Of a DNA stretch of 64,000 bases, positions 46,792 to 57,335 are shown one piece after another; the stretch's first letter is position 1, and every line of letters begins with the position of its first letter. Origin of the DNA: Pseudomonas koreensis (GTDB lineage Bacteria > Pseudomonadota > Gammaproteobacteria > Pseudomonadales > Pseudomonadaceae); contig NZ_JALJWP010000001.1 in assembly GCF_024169245.1 (NCBI RefSeq), positions 5,441,501 through 5,505,500 of the forward strand, read 5' to 3'. Position numbers and translations under genes: made by a program. Under the pieces are notes generated by a model. The model worked only from the letters and a program-made list of their open reading frames with translations, was not told where the DNA came from and made no database searches.

Positions 46792-47876
46792 CAGCCGTGT
46801 TCCTTCTCGAATTCCGCCATGTACGCCACCAGCGCGTTGACCGCGGTGATGTCGACGGCGTTGTAGATGGAGGCGCGCATGCCGCCCACCGAGCGGTGGC
46901 CCTTGAGGTTGAGCAGGCCGCGTTCGTCGGCACCGGCGAGGAACGGCTTGTCCAGACGATCGTCAGCCAGACGGAACGGCACGTTCATCCACGAGCGATC
47001 CGATTTGTTGATCGGGTTGCTGTAGAGGCCGCTGGCATCGATGAAGTCGTACAGGGTGCGCTGCTTGACGTCGTTGAGTCTGGCAATCGCTTCGACGCCG
47101 CCCTGCTCTTTCAGCCACTGGAACACCAGACCGGACAGGTACCAGGCCAGGGTCGGCGGGGTGTTGTACATCGAGCCATTATCGGCCGCGACCTTGTAGT
47201 CGAGCATGGTCGGGCACAGCGAGCGAGCCTTGCCGAGCAGGTCTTCGCGGATGATGTTGACGAGGATGCCGCTCGGGCCGATGTTCTTCTGCGCGCCGGC
47301 GTAGATCATGCCGAAACGCGAGATGTCGACCGGGCGCGAGAGGATGTCCGAAGACATGTCCGCCACCAGTGGCACGTCACCGGTTTGCGGAATCCACTGG
47401 AATTCCAGACCGCCGATGGTTTCGTTCGGCGCGTAGTGAACGTAAGCAGCGTCTTTCGACAGGTTCCACTCGTTCTGGCCAGGGATGGCGAAATAGTCGT
47501 AAGGCTTGGCGGTGGCGGCGACGTTGACGTGACCGTAGCGCGAGGCTTCTTCGATGGCTTTCTGCGACCAGATACCGGTGTCGATGTAATCGGCCGAGCC
47601 GCCTTCAGGCAACAGGTTCAGCGGGATCTGTGCGAACTGCTGGCTGGCGCCGCCCTGCAGAAACAGCACTTTGTAGTTCGACGGGATATTCAGCAGGTCA
47701 CGCAGATCCTGCTCGGCCTGGGTGGCGATGGACACGAACTCATCGCTGCGATGGCTCATTTCCATGACCGACAGACCCTTGCCGTGCCAATCAAGGAGTT
47801 CACCCTGGGCGCGCTGCAGGACAGCTTCAGGCAGCGCCGCCGGACCGGCGCAGAAGTTATAGGCTCGCTTGCTCAC
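46791..47876 (-). CDS. serC: Phosphoserine aminotransferase
   Basis: A 361-residue PLP enzyme of serine and pyridoxine synthesis. RAYNFCAGPAALPEAVLQRA is the family N-terminus, and YAGAQKNIGPSG holds the PLP lysine. GGMRASIYNAV closes the protein. I use the GTG at 47876, which gives the usual length. An upstream extension of 25 codons has no similarity to the family. This gene starts the serC-pheA-hisC-tyrA/aroA-cmk-rpsA run. Confidence 0.96.
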   Translation of the reverse strand: MSKRAYNFCAGPAALPEAVLQRAQGELLDWHGKGLSVMEMSHRSDEFVSIATQAEQDLRDLLNIPSNYKVLFLQGGASQQFAQIPLNLLPEGGSADYIDTGIWSQKAIEEASRYGHVNVAATAKPYDYFAIPGQNEWNLSKDAAYVHYAPNETIGGLEFQWIPQTGDVPLVADMSSDILSRPVDISRFGMIYAGAQKNIGPSGILVNIIREDLLGKARSLCPTMLDYKVAADNGSMYNTPPTLAWYLSGLVFQWLKEQGGVEAIARLNDVKQRTLYDFIDASGLYSNPINKSDRSWMNVPFRLADDRLDKPFLAGADERGLLNLKGHRSVGGMRASIYNAVDITAVNALVAYMAEFEKEHG

Positions 47877-47973
47877 ATCCAATCTCGCTCTGATTTGGTG
47901 ATACACAAAAACTGTAAATCGCTGATGCTGCACATAGGCGAATGTGCACATTCTGGCATCCGAACATTTAGCC

Positions 47974-48058
47974 TGTAGGAGCTGCCGAAGGCTGCGATCC
48001 TTTGATCTTCACCCCGAAAAGCAAGATCAAAAGATCGCAGCCTTCGGCAGCTCCTACA
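47974..48058. repeat. Palindromic repeat between gyrA and serC (TGTAGGAGCTGCCGAAGGC family)
   Basis: TGTAGGAGCTGCCGAAGGCT and its reverse complement are the two ends of a long palindrome, with GATCTT/AAGATC in the centre. Related copies are at 51130-51214 and about 55186-55257. This is the third palindromic family in the window and is common in intergenic DNA of fluorescent pseudomonads. Confidence 0.85.
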
Positions 48059-48091
48059 GGGACCTCTCGAAAATTCATACCGGACAAATAA

Positions 48092-48121
48092 CAAGGGGGC
48101 GAATTCTCATCCGCCCCCTTG
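48092..48121 (-). terminator. Hairpin terminator after gyrA
   Basis: On the minus strand AAGGGGGCG and CGCCCCCTT form a strong stem nine bases after the gyrA stop codon, followed by GTTATTTG. The T-run is imperfect, but position and stability support termination. Confidence 0.75.
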
Positions 48122-48130
48122 TTTGTCCGC

Positions 48131-50785
48131 TTATTCCTGCGGTTCTTCGTCAGCTGCGGCGTCGAGTTGCTGGTCTTCACCCGCCTCGTCGATGCCGACG
48201 CTGCCTGCGAATTCCTCGCCCTCTTCACCTTCGAGCTCTTCGCCTTCGACTTCCGAAGGCTCCTGGACCCGCTCCAGCCCGACCAGGGTTTCATCCTTGG
48301 CCAGCTTGATCAGCGTCACGCCCTGAGTGTTACGGCCCAGGCTCGACACTTCGCCGACACGGGTACGCACCAGAGTGCCCTGATCGGAGATCAGCATGAT
48401 TTCTTCACCGTCGAGCACCTGCACCGCGCCGACCAGACGGCCGTTACGCTCGTTGCTGACCATGGCGATCACGCCCTGACCGCCACGCTTGTACTCAGGG
48501 AACTCGGTGATCGCGGTGCGCTTGCCATAACCACGCGCCGAAGCGGTGAGGATCTGGCTGCCTTCTTCCGGGATCAGCATGGAAATCAGCTTCTGCCCTT
48601 CCGGCAGACGCATGCCGCGCACGCCGCGAGCGGTACGACCCATGGCACGTACGTCGGACTCTTTGAAGCGGGTGACCTTGCCGCCGTCGGAGAACAGCAT
48701 CACTTCGCGCTCGCCATCGGTGATGGCCGCAGAGATCAGCACGTCGCCTTCGTCCAGCTCCAGCGCGATCAGACCGACGCTGCGCTGACGGCTGAAGGAT
48801 TCCAGCGGGGTCTTCTTCACCGTGCCTTTAGCAGTGGCCATGAAGATGAAGTGCCCTTCGGTGTATTCCTCGACCGGCAGCATGGTGGTGATGTATTCAT
48901 CACTGTCCAGCGGCAGCAGGTTGACCAGCGGACGACCACGGGCCGCGCGGGATGCTTCCGGAATTTCGTAGGTCTTGAGCCAGTACACCTTGCCCTTGCT
49001 GGAGAACAGCAGCAGCGTGGTGTGGCTGTTGGCGACCAGCAGGTGAGCGATGTAGTCCTCGTCCTTGACGCCGGTGGCCGACTTGCCTTTGCCGCCACGA
49101 CGCTGAGCCTGGTACGCAGCCAGCGGCTGGGTCTTGGCGTAGCCACCGTGGGAGATGGTCACGACGCGCTCTTCTTCCGGGATCATGTCGCCCAGGGTCA
49201 GGTCGAGACGGGCATCGAGAATTTCGGTGCGGCGCACGTCGCCGTATTCGGCGCGGATCACTTCCAGCTCTTCGCGGATCACTTCCATCAGGCGCACGGC
49301 GCTGTTGAGGATGCGGATCAGCTCGCCGATCTGGTTGAGGATCTCCTGATACTCGGCCAGCAGCTTCTCGTGCTCCAGACCGGTCAGACGGTGCAGGCGC
49401 AGTTCGAGAATCGCTTGCGCCTGTTCTGGCGAGAGGAAGTACTTGCCTTCGCGCAGACCGTATTGCGGATCGAGGTTTTCCGGACGGCACGAATCGGCAC
49501 CGGCCCGCTCAACCATCGCCACCACGGCGGAAGATTCCCAAGGCGTGCTGATCAGCGCTTCCTTGGCTTCCGACGGAGTTGGCGAGGCCTTGATCAGGGC
49601 GATCACCGGGTCGATGTTCGACAGGGCAACAGCCTGGCCTTCGAGAATATGCCCACGCTCGCGCGCTTTGCGCAGTTCGAACACGGTACGGCGGGTAACC
49701 ACTTCGCGACGGTGACGGACGAAGGCTTCGAGCAGATCCTTGAGGTTGAGGATGCGCGGGCGGCCGTCGATCAGCGCGACGATGTTGATACCGAACACCG
49801 ATTGCAGCTGGGTCTGGGCGTAGAGGTTGTTGAGGATCACCTCAGGCACTTCGCCGCGACGCAGTTCGATCACGACGCGCATACCGTCCTTGTCGGACTC
49901 GTCGCGCAGCTCGGTGATGCCTTCAAGCTTCTTCTCTTTGACCAGCTCGGCGATCTTCTCGATCAGACGCGCCTTGTTCAGCTGGTACGGGAGTTCGGTG
50001 ATGACGATCTGCTGACGACCGCCGACCTTGTCGATGTCTTCGATGATCGAGCGGGCACGCATGTAAATGCGCCCGCGACCGGTGCGGTAGGCTTCGATGA
50101 TGCCGGCGCGACCGTTGATGATCGCGGCGGTCGGGAAGTCTGGACCGGGAATGTATTGCATCAGCTCATCGACGGTCAGCTCGGGGTTGTCGATGAGGGC
50201 CAGGCAACCGTCGATGACTTCACCGAGGTTGTGCGGCGGAATGTTGGTCGCCATGCCCACGGCGATACCGCTGGAACCGTTGACCAGGAGGTTCGGTACG
50301 CGGGTCGGCATGACCGCCGGGATCAGTTCGGTGCCGTCGTAGTTCGGCACCCAGTCCACGGTTTCCTTGTGCAGGTCAGCCAGCAGCTCGTGCGCCAGCT
50401 TGGTCATGCGCACCTCGGTGTATCGCATGGCCGCGGCATTGTCGCCATCGACCGAACCGAAGTTGCCCTGGCCGTCGACCAGCAGGTAGCGCAGGGAGAA
50501 AGGCTGGGCCATACGAACGATGGTGTCGTACACGGCAGTGTCACCGTGCGGGTGATACTTACCGATCACATCGCCGACGACACGGGCAGATTTCTTGTAC
50601 GGCTTGTTGTAGTCGTTGCCCAGCTCGCTCATCGCGAACAGTACGCGACGGTGCACGGGCTTGAGGCCATCGCGCGCATCCGGCAGTGCACGGCCGACGA
50701 TCACGCTCATTGCGTAGTCGAGGTAGGACTGTTTCAGCTCGTCTTCGATATTGACCGGGAGGATTTCTTTGGCCAGTTCGCCCAT
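48131..50785 (-). CDS. gyrA: DNA gyrase subunit A
   Basis: An 884-residue subunit that breaks and rejoins DNA for negative supercoiling. The catalytic Tyr is in [11 protein letters not shown]. The quinolone-resistance region reads [16 protein letters not shown], with Thr and Asp at the positions usually called 83 and 87, the unmutated state. Beta-pinwheel repeats fill the C-terminal third, with the GyrA-box QRRGGKGKS, and an acidic tail ([12 protein letters not shown]) ends the protein. The start [20 protein letters not shown] at 50785 is the family start; a 28-codon extension is rejected. Confidence 0.97.
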   Translation of the reverse strand: MGELAKEILPVNIEDELKQSYLDYAMSVIVGRALPDARDGLKPVHRRVLFAMSELGNDYNKPYKKSARVVGDVIGKYHPHGDTAVYDTIVRMAQPFSLRYLLVDGQGNFGSVDGDNAAAMRYTEVRMTKLAHELLADLHKETVDWVPNYDGTELIPAVMPTRVPNLLVNGSSGIAVGMATNIPPHNLGEVIDGCLALIDNPELTVDELMQYIPGPDFPTAAIINGRAGIIEAYRTGRGRIYMRARSIIEDIDKVGGRQQIVITELPYQLNKARLIEKIAELVKEKKLEGITELRDESDKDGMRVVIELRRGEVPEVILNNLYAQTQLQSVFGINIVALIDGRPRILNLKDLLEAFVRHRREVVTRRTVFELRKARERGHILEGQAVALSNIDPVIALIKASPTPSEAKEALISTPWESSAVVAMVERAGADSCRPENLDPQYGLREGKYFLSPEQAQAILELRLHRLTGLEHEKLLAEYQEILNQIGELIRILNSAVRLMEVIREELEVIRAEYGDVRRTEILDARLDLTLGDMIPEEERVVTISHGGYAKTQPLAAYQAQRRGGKGKSATGVKDEDYIAHLLVANSHTTLLLFSSKGKVYWLKTYEIPEASRAARGRPLVNLLPLDSDEYITTMLPVEEYTEGHFIFMATAKGTVKKTPLESFSRQRSVGLIALELDEGDVLISAAITDGEREVMLFSDGGKVTRFKESDVRAMGRTARGVRGMRLPEGQKLISMLIPEEGSQILTASARGYGKRTAITEFPEYKRGGQGVIAMVSNERNGRLVGAVQVLDGEEIMLISDQGTLVRTRVGEVSSLGRNTQGVTLIKLAKDETLVGLERVQEPSEVEGEELEGEEGEEFAGSVGIDEAGEDQQLDAAADEEPQE

Positions 50786-51229
50786 GAGAAGCCTGATTCC
50801 TTTTTCTGGTGAAACTTCGTCATATCCATGTGGGAGCAACGAAGCTCGTCGGGGCCGGCCGAGTGCCATGCGCCGACTTACGACAAATCAACATTGGATC
50901 GCGGATTTGCGCAGTAAAGACCGCTCCGTGGAGCCGCCTCGGAAAACGCCGGATGTTATCACAAAGGCCGCCACGCACCTATCCCCCAGATGCGCATGGA
51001 GCATAGTTAGTTGACTGATGACAGGCTTGAGAGGGACGAGAGAGGCTCAGAGCTTGGTTGAATGTGAAAACCGGCGCTGAATTAGCGATGTTTATTGACA
51101 ATAACCGCCTCTTTGCTGGCACACACACCTGTAGGAGCTGCCGAAGGCTGCGATCTTTTGATCTTCGCTCCTTAAAAGCAAAGTCAAAAGATCGCAGCCT
51201 TCGGCAGCTCCTACCCTGAGCATGCTGAC
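50786..51229. other. Intergenic region gyrA / mtnA
   Basis: About 445 bases. The gyrA promoter should lie in 50786-51050; no clear -35/-10 pair was found by eye. A palindromic repeat fills 51130-51214. Small open frames on the plus strand (50751-51014 and similar) have no family character. Confidence 0.55.
51130..51214. repeat. Palindromic repeat between gyrA and mtnA (TGTAGGAGCTGCCGAAGGC family)
   Basis: Arms TGTAGGAGCTGCCGAAGGCT and its complement lie around a centre with CTTTTGATCTT and AGTCAAAAG. Nearly the same as the copy at 47974-48058, so gyrA is flanked on both sides by this repeat. It ends 16 bases from the mtnA stop and may act as its transcript end. Confidence 0.87.
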
Positions 51230-51230
51230 C

Positions 51231-52307
51231 TTAATGCAGGCGCTTGCGGCACATCAGCTGGGCCATTTTCGCGGTGTCCGGGCGCTCGACGATGCCTTTC
51301 TCGGTGACGATCGCGTCGATCAGATCCGCCGGAGTGACATCAAACACCGGGTTGAACGTTTCAACATCGGCACCGACGCGTTTGCCGCCGACTTCCAGCA
51401 GTTCGGCGCCATCGCGCTCTTCAATCGGAATGTCATCGCCGCTGGCGAGGTTCATGTCGATGGTCGAACTCGGCGCGACGACCATGAAACGCACGCCGTG
51501 GTGCATGGCGTTCACCGCCAGTTGATAAGTCCCGATCTTGTTCGCCACGTCGCCATTGGCGGTGATGCGATCAGCGCCGACGATCACCCAGGTCACGCCT
51601 TTGGTTTTCATGATGTGTGCAGCAGCGGAGTCAGCGTTCAGGGTCACCGGGATGCCTTCGTTGGCCAGCTCCCACGCGGTCAGGCGCGAGCCCTGCAGCC
51701 ACGGCCGGGTTTCATCGGCGTAGACGCGTTCGACCATGCCTTCTATATAAGCAGCGCGGATCACTCCCAGCGCAGTGCCGAAACCACCCGTGGCCAGCGC
51801 GCCAGTGTTGCAGTGAGTGAGAATCGCCTGGGCATTGCCCTGATGCTTGCGAATCAGATCGACGCCGAGCTGCGCCATGGTCAGGTTGGCCTCGCGGTCG
51901 CTTTCGTGAATGGCGATGGCTTCGGCTTCCAGCGCCGCCAGCGGATCGGCATTGCTTTTCAGACGATCCAGGCGATCGTGCATGCGGCCCAGCGCCCAGA
52001 ACAGATTGACCGCAGTCGGACGCGAGTCGGCCAACAGGGCGAAATCTTCTTCCAGCGCCGCGTACCAGTCGCCGCCCTCGGCAATCCGCGCCCGCGCCGC
52101 GAGGACGACACCATAGGCCGCGCTGATGCCGATGGCCGGCGCGCCACGCACGACCATCGAGCGAATCGCCTCGGCCACGCCGGCGGCGCTGGTGTAGGCG
52201 ATCCAGGTTTCCTCGAACGGCAAAATACGCTGATCCAGCAGGTGCAGCGCGCCATCACGCCAATCGATGGCCTTCACTTTCTCCGCAGCCAACAGTCGAT
52301 CGCGCAT
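51231..52307 (-). CDS. mtnA: Methylthioribose-1-phosphate isomerase
   Basis: A 358-residue enzyme of the methionine salvage pathway that converts methylthioribose-1-phosphate to methylthioribulose-1-phosphate. Motifs: [28 protein letters not shown]-like [16 protein letters not shown] with the catalytic Cys, and [19 protein letters not shown] with the catalytic Asp. The family resembles eIF2B subunits. [16 protein letters not shown] at 52307 is the start with the best family fit; MSAGCG, six codons upstream, is possible. It is divergent from the MTA deaminase gene, which works in the same pathway. Confidence 0.95.
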   Translation of the reverse strand: MRDRLLAAEKVKAIDWRDGALHLLDQRILPFEETWIAYTSAAGVAEAIRSMVVRGAPAIGISAAYGVVLAARARIAEGGDWYAALEEDFALLADSRPTAVNLFWALGRMHDRLDRLKSNADPLAALEAEAIAIHESDREANLTMAQLGVDLIRKHQGNAQAILTHCNTGALATGGFGTALGVIRAAYIEGMVERVYADETRPWLQGSRLTAWELANEGIPVTLNADSAAAHIMKTKGVTWVIVGADRITANGDVANKIGTYQLAVNAMHHGVRFMVVAPSSTIDMNLASGDDIPIEERDGAELLEVGGKRVGADVETFNPVFDVTPADLIDAIVTEKGIVERPDTAKMAQLMCRKRLH

Positions 52308-52415
52308 CCCACACCCCGCACTCATGAACAAAAGCCGCCGATTATAGCGATCCCCCCGCGAAGACGCTCGGGTATACTTCGCCATCCTTTACAAAAGCAC
52401 TGGAACCGACCCTCG

Positions 52416-53750
52416 ATGCCGAAACCTGCCATTGCGCTCGACCTGTTATTGCTGCCGACCTGGCTGGTCCCCGTCGAACCTGCAGGCGTAGTGCTCAAGG
52501 AGCACGGCCTGGGCATCCGTGACGGTTGCATCGTGTTTATCGGCCCGCGCGCCGAAGCGTTGAAGTGTAACGCGACGGAAGTCCGTGAACTGCCGGACGT
52601 GCTGCTCGCCCCGGGCCTGATCAACGCCCACGGCCACGCGGCGATGACGCTGTTCCGTGGCCTGGCCGACGATTTGCCGCTGATGACCTGGCTGGAAAAC
52701 CACATCTGGCCGGCCGAGGGCAAGTGGGTCGATGAAGATTTCGTCCGCGATGGTACCGATCTGGCCATCGCCGAACAGATCAAGGGCGGCATCAGCTGTT
52801 TCTCGGACATGTACTTCTTCCCGAAAGTCGCCAGCGAGCGCGTGCACAACAGCGGTATCCGCGCGCAGATCGCCATTCCGATCCTCGATTTCCCGATCCC
52901 CGGCGCCAGCAGCGCCGACGAAGCCATTCGTCAGGGCGTCGAATTGTTCGGCGACCTCAAGCATCACGAACGCATCAAGATCACCTTTGGCCCTCATGCA
53001 CCCTACACCGTCGGTGATGAGAACCTGGAGAAAATCCGCGTGATCGCCGAAGAGCTGGACGCCGCGATCCACATGCACGTGCATGAAACCGCATTCGAAG
53101 TGCAGCAAGCCGTCGAGCAGACCGGCGAACGGCCACTGGCGCGTCTCGGCCGCCTTGGCCTCCTCGGCCCGCGGTTCCAGGCGGTGCACATGACCCAGAT
53201 CAGCGATGAAGACCTCGCGCTGCTGGTAGAAAGCAACAGCAGCGTGATCCACTGCCCGGAATCCAATCTCAAACTGGCCAGCGGCTTCTGCCCGGTCGAG
53301 CGTTTGTGGCAGGCTGGGGTCAATGTGGCTGTGGGCACCGATGGTGCGGCGAGCAACAATGATCTCGATCTGCTCGGCGAAACCCGCACCGCTGCGCTGC
53401 TGGCCAAGGCCGTCGCCGGTTCCGCCACCGCGCTGGACGCCCATCGCGCCCTGCGCATGGCCACTCTCAATGGCGCGCGGGCACTGGGGATCGAGGCGCA
53501 AGTCGGCTCGCTGGAGATCGGCAAAGCCGCGGACATCGTCGCTTTCGACCTGTCCGGTCTGGCGCAGCAACCGGTGTATGACCCGGTGTCGCAGCTGATC
53601 TATGCCACCGGGCGCGATTGCGTGAAACACCTGTGGGTCGCCGGCAAGCAACTGCTCGACGACCGGCGCCTGACCCGCATGGACGAACAACAGCTGGGCG
53701 AGACCGCCCGCCACTGGGGCCAGCGCATCAGCGGCCATACCGAATCGTAA
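52416..53750 (+). CDS. mtaD: Methylthioadenosine / S-adenosylhomocysteine deaminase
   Basis: A 444-residue metal-dependent amidohydrolase. The metal site starts with [19 protein letters not shown], followed by [14 protein letters not shown] and [19 protein letters not shown]. The enzyme deaminates 5-methylthioadenosine to methylthioinosine; the P. aeruginosa orthologue in the same position (PA3170) is known to do this. With mtnA on the opposite strand it forms the MTA salvage pair. A far longer open frame starting at 51222 runs antisense through mtnA and is rejected. Confidence 0.92.
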   Translation: MPKPAIALDLLLLPTWLVPVEPAGVVLKEHGLGIRDGCIVFIGPRAEALKCNATEVRELPDVLLAPGLINAHGHAAMTLFRGLADDLPLMTWLENHIWPAEGKWVDEDFVRDGTDLAIAEQIKGGISCFSDMYFFPKVASERVHNSGIRAQIAIPILDFPIPGASSADEAIRQGVELFGDLKHHERIKITFGPHAPYTVGDENLEKIRVIAEELDAAIHMHVHETAFEVQQAVEQTGERPLARLGRLGLLGPRFQAVHMTQISDEDLALLVESNSSVIHCPESNLKLASGFCPVERLWQAGVNVAVGTDGAASNNDLDLLGETRTAALLAKAVAGSATALDAHRALRMATLNGARALGIEAQVGSLEIGKAADIVAFDLSGLAQQPVYDPVSQLIYATGRDCVKHLWVAGKQLLDDRRLTRMDEQQLGETARHWGQRISGHTES

Positions 53751-53808
53751 ACACCGCGGCGCAATATCCGCGGCTACAGCCCTTTTCAGGTTTTTCGAGG
53801 AATTGAAC

Positions 53809-54507
53809 ATGAGCAACGTCGACCACGCCGAAATCGCCAAATTCGAGGCCCTGGCTCATCGCTGGTGGGACCGCGAAAGCGAATTCAAGCCACTGCACGA
53901 CATCAACCCGCTGCGGGTCAACTGGATCGACGAACGGGTCAACCTGGCCGGCAAGAAAGTCCTCGACGTCGGTTGCGGCGGCGGCATCCTCAGCGAAGCC
54001 ATGGCCCAGCGCGGCGCCACGGTGATGGGCATCGACATGGGCGAAGCGCCGCTGGCGGTCGCGCAACTGCATCAGCTGGAATCCGGGGTCAGCGTCGAAT
54101 ACCGGCAGATCACCGCCGAAGCCCTGTCCGAAGAAATGCCCGAGCAGTTCGACGTCGTGACCTGCCTGGAAATGCTTGAGCACGTGCCGGATCCGTCCTC
54201 GGTGATCCGCGCCTGCTTCCGCATGGTCAAGCCGGGCGGCCAGGTGTTCTTCTCGACCATCAACCGCAATCCGAAGGCGTATCTGTTCGCGATCATCGGC
54301 GCCGAATACATCATGAAGCTGCTGCCGCGCGGCACCCACGACTTCAAGAAATTCATTCGCCCATCCGAGCTCGGCGCGTGGAGCCGCATGGCTGGCCTGA
54401 CAGTAAAAGACATCATCGGCCTGACCTACAACCCGCTGACCAAGCACTACAAGCTGGCCAACGACGTTGACGTCAACTACATGATCCAGACCCTGCGCGA
54501 GGAATAA
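53809..54507 (+). CDS. ubiG: Ubiquinone biosynthesis O-methyltransferase UbiG
   Basis: A 232-residue SAM-dependent enzyme that performs both O-methylations in ubiquinone synthesis. [20 protein letters not shown] is the family N-terminus. [19 protein letters not shown] is the SAM motif I, and [15 protein letters not shown] is the acidic post-motif. It starts about 60 bases after the deaminase gene with GAGGAATTGAAC before the start. MupP follows after 4 bases, so these are co-transcribed. Confidence 0.96.
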   Translation: MSNVDHAEIAKFEALAHRWWDRESEFKPLHDINPLRVNWIDERVNLAGKKVLDVGCGGGILSEAMAQRGATVMGIDMGEAPLAVAQLHQLESGVSVEYRQITAEALSEEMPEQFDVVTCLEMLEHVPDPSSVIRACFRMVKPGGQVFFSTINRNPKAYLFAIIGAEYIMKLLPRGTHDFKKFIRPSELGAWSRMAGLTVKDIIGLTYNPLTKHYKLANDVDVNYMIQTLREE

Positions 54508-54511
54508 GCCG

Positions 54512-55183
54512 ATGGCCATCAGAGCGGTACTTTTCGACATGGACGGCACCCTGCTCGACACCGCGCCGGACTTCATCGCCATCTGCCAGGCGATGCGTGC
54601 CGATCGCGGTCTGCCGCCGATCAATGACAAGCACATTCGCGACGAGATTTCCGGCGGCGCGAAGGCCATGGTCGCGGTGACGTTCTCGATGGACCCGGAA
54701 TCGCCGGGTTTCGAGGAACTGCGTCTGGAGTTTCTCGAGCGCTATCTGGTCGGTTGCGCGGTGCACAGCAAGCTGTTCGACGGCATGGGCGAACTGCTCG
54801 CTGACATCGAGAAGGCCAACCTGATCTGGGGCGTGGTCACCAACAAACCGGTGCGTTTCGCCGAGCCGATCATGCAACGTCTGGGGCTGGCCGAGCGCTC
54901 GGCGCTGCTGATCTGCCCGGATCATGTGAAGAACAGCAAGCCGGATCCTGAGCCGCTGATCCTTGCGTGCAAAATGCTTGATCTGGATCCGTCGACCGTT
55001 CTGTTTATCGGCGATGATTTGCGCGACATCGAATCGGGCCGCGACGCCGGCACCAAGACCGCTGCGGTGACCTACGGCTACATCCACCCGGACGACAACC
55101 CACGGCATTGGGGCGCGGACGTGGTGGTGGATCACCCGCTGGAGTTGCGCAAGGTGCTTGATAGCGCGCTTTGCAGCTGCTGA
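54512..55183 (+). CDS. mupP: MupP, N-acetylmuramic acid 6-phosphate phosphatase
   Basis: A 223-residue HAD phosphatase. Motif I is [16 protein letters not shown], motif II is the Thr of [11 protein letters not shown], the lysine is in [11 protein letters not shown], and motif IV is [12 protein letters not shown]. Many such proteins are annotated as phosphoglycolate phosphatase. The orthologue next to ubiG in P. aeruginosa (PA3172) is MupP of the cell-wall recycling pathway that bypasses MurA, linked to fosfomycin resistance. The position argues for that identity. Confidence 0.9.
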   Translation: MAIRAVLFDMDGTLLDTAPDFIAICQAMRADRGLPPINDKHIRDEISGGAKAMVAVTFSMDPESPGFEELRLEFLERYLVGCAVHSKLFDGMGELLADIEKANLIWGVVTNKPVRFAEPIMQRLGLAERSALLICPDHVKNSKPDPEPLILACKMLDLDPSTVLFIGDDLRDIESGRDAGTKTAAVTYGYIHPDDNPRHWGADVVVDHPLELRKVLDSALCSC

Positions 55184-55185
55184 TC

Positions 55186-55257
55186 AAAATCAAAAGATCG
55201 CAGCCTTCGGCAGCTCCTACATGAGAATGCATACCCATGTAGGAGCTGCGGAAGGCT
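55186..55257. repeat. Degenerate palindromic repeat between mupP and yciK
   Basis: The left arm AAAAGATCGCAGCCTTCGGC continues into CAGCTCCTACATG. The right arm CATGTAGGAGCTGCGGAAGG diverges after GGCTCGGGCCGC. It is a worn copy of the family at 47974-48058 and 51130-51214. Confidence 0.75.
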
Positions 55258-55299
55258 CGGGCCGCGTTCGGACGATCTTTTAAGGACTATGAGGTTTTT

Positions 55300-56040
55300 A
55301 TGTTTGATTACACCGCTCGCCCCGAATTGCTCAAGGATCGGATCATTCTGGTTACCGGCGCCGGGCGTGGCATCGGCGCGGCTGCGGCGAAGACCTATGC
55401 CGCACACGGCGCCACTGTGCTGCTGCTGGGCAAGACCGAAGCCAATCTGACCGAAGTCTATGACGAAATCGAAGCAGCCGGTCATCCGCAACCGGCGGTG
55501 ATCCCGTTCAACCTCGAGACCGCCCAGCCCCATCAGTATGATGAGCTGGCGGCGATGATCGAAACCGAATTCGGCCACCTCGATGGCTTGCTGCACAATG
55601 CTTCGATCATCGGCCCGCGCACGCCGATCGAACAACTCTCCGGCGAAAATTTCATGCGCGTCATGCAGGTCAACGTCAATGCGATGTTCATGCTGACCAG
55701 CACCCTGCTGCCGCTGCTCAAGCTGTCCCAGGATGCGTCGGTGGTATTCACCTCCAGCAGCGTCGGGCGCAAGGGCCGTGCGTATTGGGGCGCTTATGGC
55801 GTGTCGAAATTCGCCACCGAAGGTCTGATGCAAACCCTGGCCGACGAAGTTGAAGGCGTCGCGCCGGTGCGCTCCAACAGCATCAACCCCGGTGGCACCC
55901 GCACCAGCATGCGTGCCCAGGCGTATCCGGGGGAAAACCCGCTGAATAATCCGACGCCAGAACAGATCATGCCGGTGTATCTGTACCTGATGGGTCCCGA
56001 CAGCGCGGGCGTTAACGGCCAGGCCTTCAACGCTCAATAA
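55300..56040 (+). CDS. yciK: YciK-family short-chain dehydrogenase
   Basis: A 246-residue classical SDR. LVTGAGRGIGAAAAKTYAAH binds NAD(P). LLHNASIIGPRTPI, TSSSVGRKGRAYWGAYGVSK and NSINPGGTRTSMRAQAYPGE carry the Asn, Ser, Tyr-Lys and C-terminal features. YciK homologues are conserved beside mupP in Pseudomonas, but the natural substrate is not known. It is separated from mupP by the palindromic repeat, with TAAGGACTATGAGG before the start. Confidence 0.92.
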   Translation: MFDYTARPELLKDRIILVTGAGRGIGAAAAKTYAAHGATVLLLGKTEANLTEVYDEIEAAGHPQPAVIPFNLETAQPHQYDELAAMIETEFGHLDGLLHNASIIGPRTPIEQLSGENFMRVMQVNVNAMFMLTSTLLPLLKLSQDASVVFTSSSVGRKGRAYWGAYGVSKFATEGLMQTLADEVEGVAPVRSNSINPGGTRTSMRAQAYPGENPLNNPTPEQIMPVYLYLMGPDSAGVNGQAFNAQ

Positions 56041-56401
56041 CGCCGTACGTCGCATTTGTTGCCGCGGCAGAATGCCGTCGCGGCAAACCATTGCCGCTCA
56101 GAAGCGTCACAAAGCCGCCAATTAGCCAGCGCGGTGCTCCGGCGGCTTTCAGCAAGTCATTGATTCAAAAAGCTTTAAATAAAATCGAACCGAATGGCAC
56201 GGGTTTCGCTCTAAATTCCCTCAAAACATGCCGTGTGATGGCCATGGGGCAACGCCGATTTCGATAGCTGACTGATCGTTCTGCGGCAGACTAAACTTAC
56301 GCCAAACGTCCTACGGGACTGATGGATCAGTACGACGCGCAGCCCATAGCCGCTCTCACCCAGCCTGTAAGACAGACTTACTGCTTAGGGGCTCACGCCA
56401 T
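56041..56401. other. Intergenic region yciK / diguanylate cyclase
   Basis: About 360 bases. A palindrome TTGCCGCG ... CGCGGCAA at about 56058-56085 may be the transcript end of yciK, though no T-run follows. The rest should hold the promoter of the diguanylate cyclase gene. AGGGG lies about ten bases before its start. No coding potential was recognised. Confidence 0.5.
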
Positions 56402-57328
56402 ATGAAATCTCCTTCCCAGACCCATGCAATTGACTTCGACAGTGCCAAATTGCAGCGCCTGGGCTTCGGTCAACTGCCGGCGCTGATCGAGCGCCCGACC
56501 AGCCTGGCGCAATTGCGTCAGCAAATGAGCCTGCAACTGCAAACCAGTCTTGAGCCACAGCGCATCCTTGGACTGTTCTTTCGCGAAATCCAGCGCCTGG
56601 TGCCGTTGGATGCCCTGAGCTATGTGCATAAGGCCAGCGACCTGCGCCTTGAGTTCGGTGCTCGTGGTCATCATTCGGTCAGCTACGCCCTGAGCCACGA
56701 AGGCGAGCACATGGGCGACCTGGTCTTCCGCCGTAATCAGCGTTTCAACGAAAAGGAACAGGGCGACCTCGAGTCGCTGCTGTCCTGCCTGTTGTACCCG
56801 ATGCGCAACGCCCTGCTCTATCGCGCCGCCACCCAAAGTGCCCTGCGCGACCCGTTGACTGGCGCCGGCAACCGCGTGGCCATGGAACAGACCTTGCAGC
56901 GCGAGATCGACATGTCGCGCCGCCATGTGCAGCCGCTGTCGGTGCTGATGCTCGACATCGACCACTTCAAACGGGTCAACGACGAACACGGCCACGGCGC
57001 CGGGGATGACGTGCTCAAGGCTATCGCAGCGTCGATCAAGGCGCAGCTGCGCAACGTCGACATGGTGTTCCGTTATGGCGGCGAGGAGTTTCTGATCCTG
57101 CTGTCCAACACCGGCCGTGAAGCGGCGGCGATGGTCGGCGAGCGTTTGCGCCAAGCGACGCAGTCGGAGGAATATTTTGCCGATGGCCAGTTGATCGAGA
57201 TCACTGTGAGCCTGGGATGCTCGACGTTGTTGCCGGGCGAGTCGGCGGACAGCTTGCTGCGCCGAGCCGACAGTGCGTTGTACGTCGCAAAGCGCGAGGG
57301 GCGCAACCGGCTGGCGATGGCTGGCTAG
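56402..57328 (+). CDS. GGDEF-domain diguanylate cyclase
   Basis: A 308-residue cytoplasmic protein. Residues 1-145 form a sensory region without membrane helices; it resembles a GAF-like domain but has no clear signature. The GGDEF domain (about 150-305) starts DPLTGAGNRVAMEQTLQREI, with LMLDIDHFKRVNDEHGHGAG and the active site GGEEF at 226-230. The inhibitory I-site RxxD is present as RNVD (217-220), five residues before GGEEF. This should make c-di-GMP with product feedback. The signal is unknown. Confidence 0.93.
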   Translation: MKSPSQTHAIDFDSAKLQRLGFGQLPALIERPTSLAQLRQQMSLQLQTSLEPQRILGLFFREIQRLVPLDALSYVHKASDLRLEFGARGHHSVSYALSHEGEHMGDLVFRRNQRFNEKEQGDLESLLSCLLYPMRNALLYRAATQSALRDPLTGAGNRVAMEQTLQREIDMSRRHVQPLSVLMLDIDHFKRVNDEHGHGAGDDVLKAIAASIKAQLRNVDMVFRYGGEEFLILLSNTGREAAAMVGERLRQATQSEEYFADGQLIEITVSLGCSTLLPGESADSLLRRADSALYVAKREGRNRLAMAG

Positions 57329-57335
57329 AAATCAT

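Noticed and set aside
44422..46866. Open frame of 814 codons on the plus strand
   Set aside because: Antisense to hisC and pheA; rich in Arg, Gln and His as expected of a shadow frame.
47974..48058. Palindrome considered as a regulatory site specific to gyrA or serC
   Set aside because: The same element occurs beside unrelated genes at 51130-51214 and 55186-55257, so it is a dispersed repeat.
48119..50812. Open frame of 897 codons on the plus strand
   Set aside because: It is the antisense shadow of gyrA, caused by high GC codon bias; the protein has no family features.
51222..52415. N-terminal extension of the MTA deaminase gene
   Set aside because: It runs antisense through mtnA, and the family starts at the MPKPAIAL position.
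54512..55183. Call as phosphoglycolate phosphatase
   Set aside because: The HAD motifs fit both, but the position after ubiG matches the characterised MupP of P. aeruginosa.
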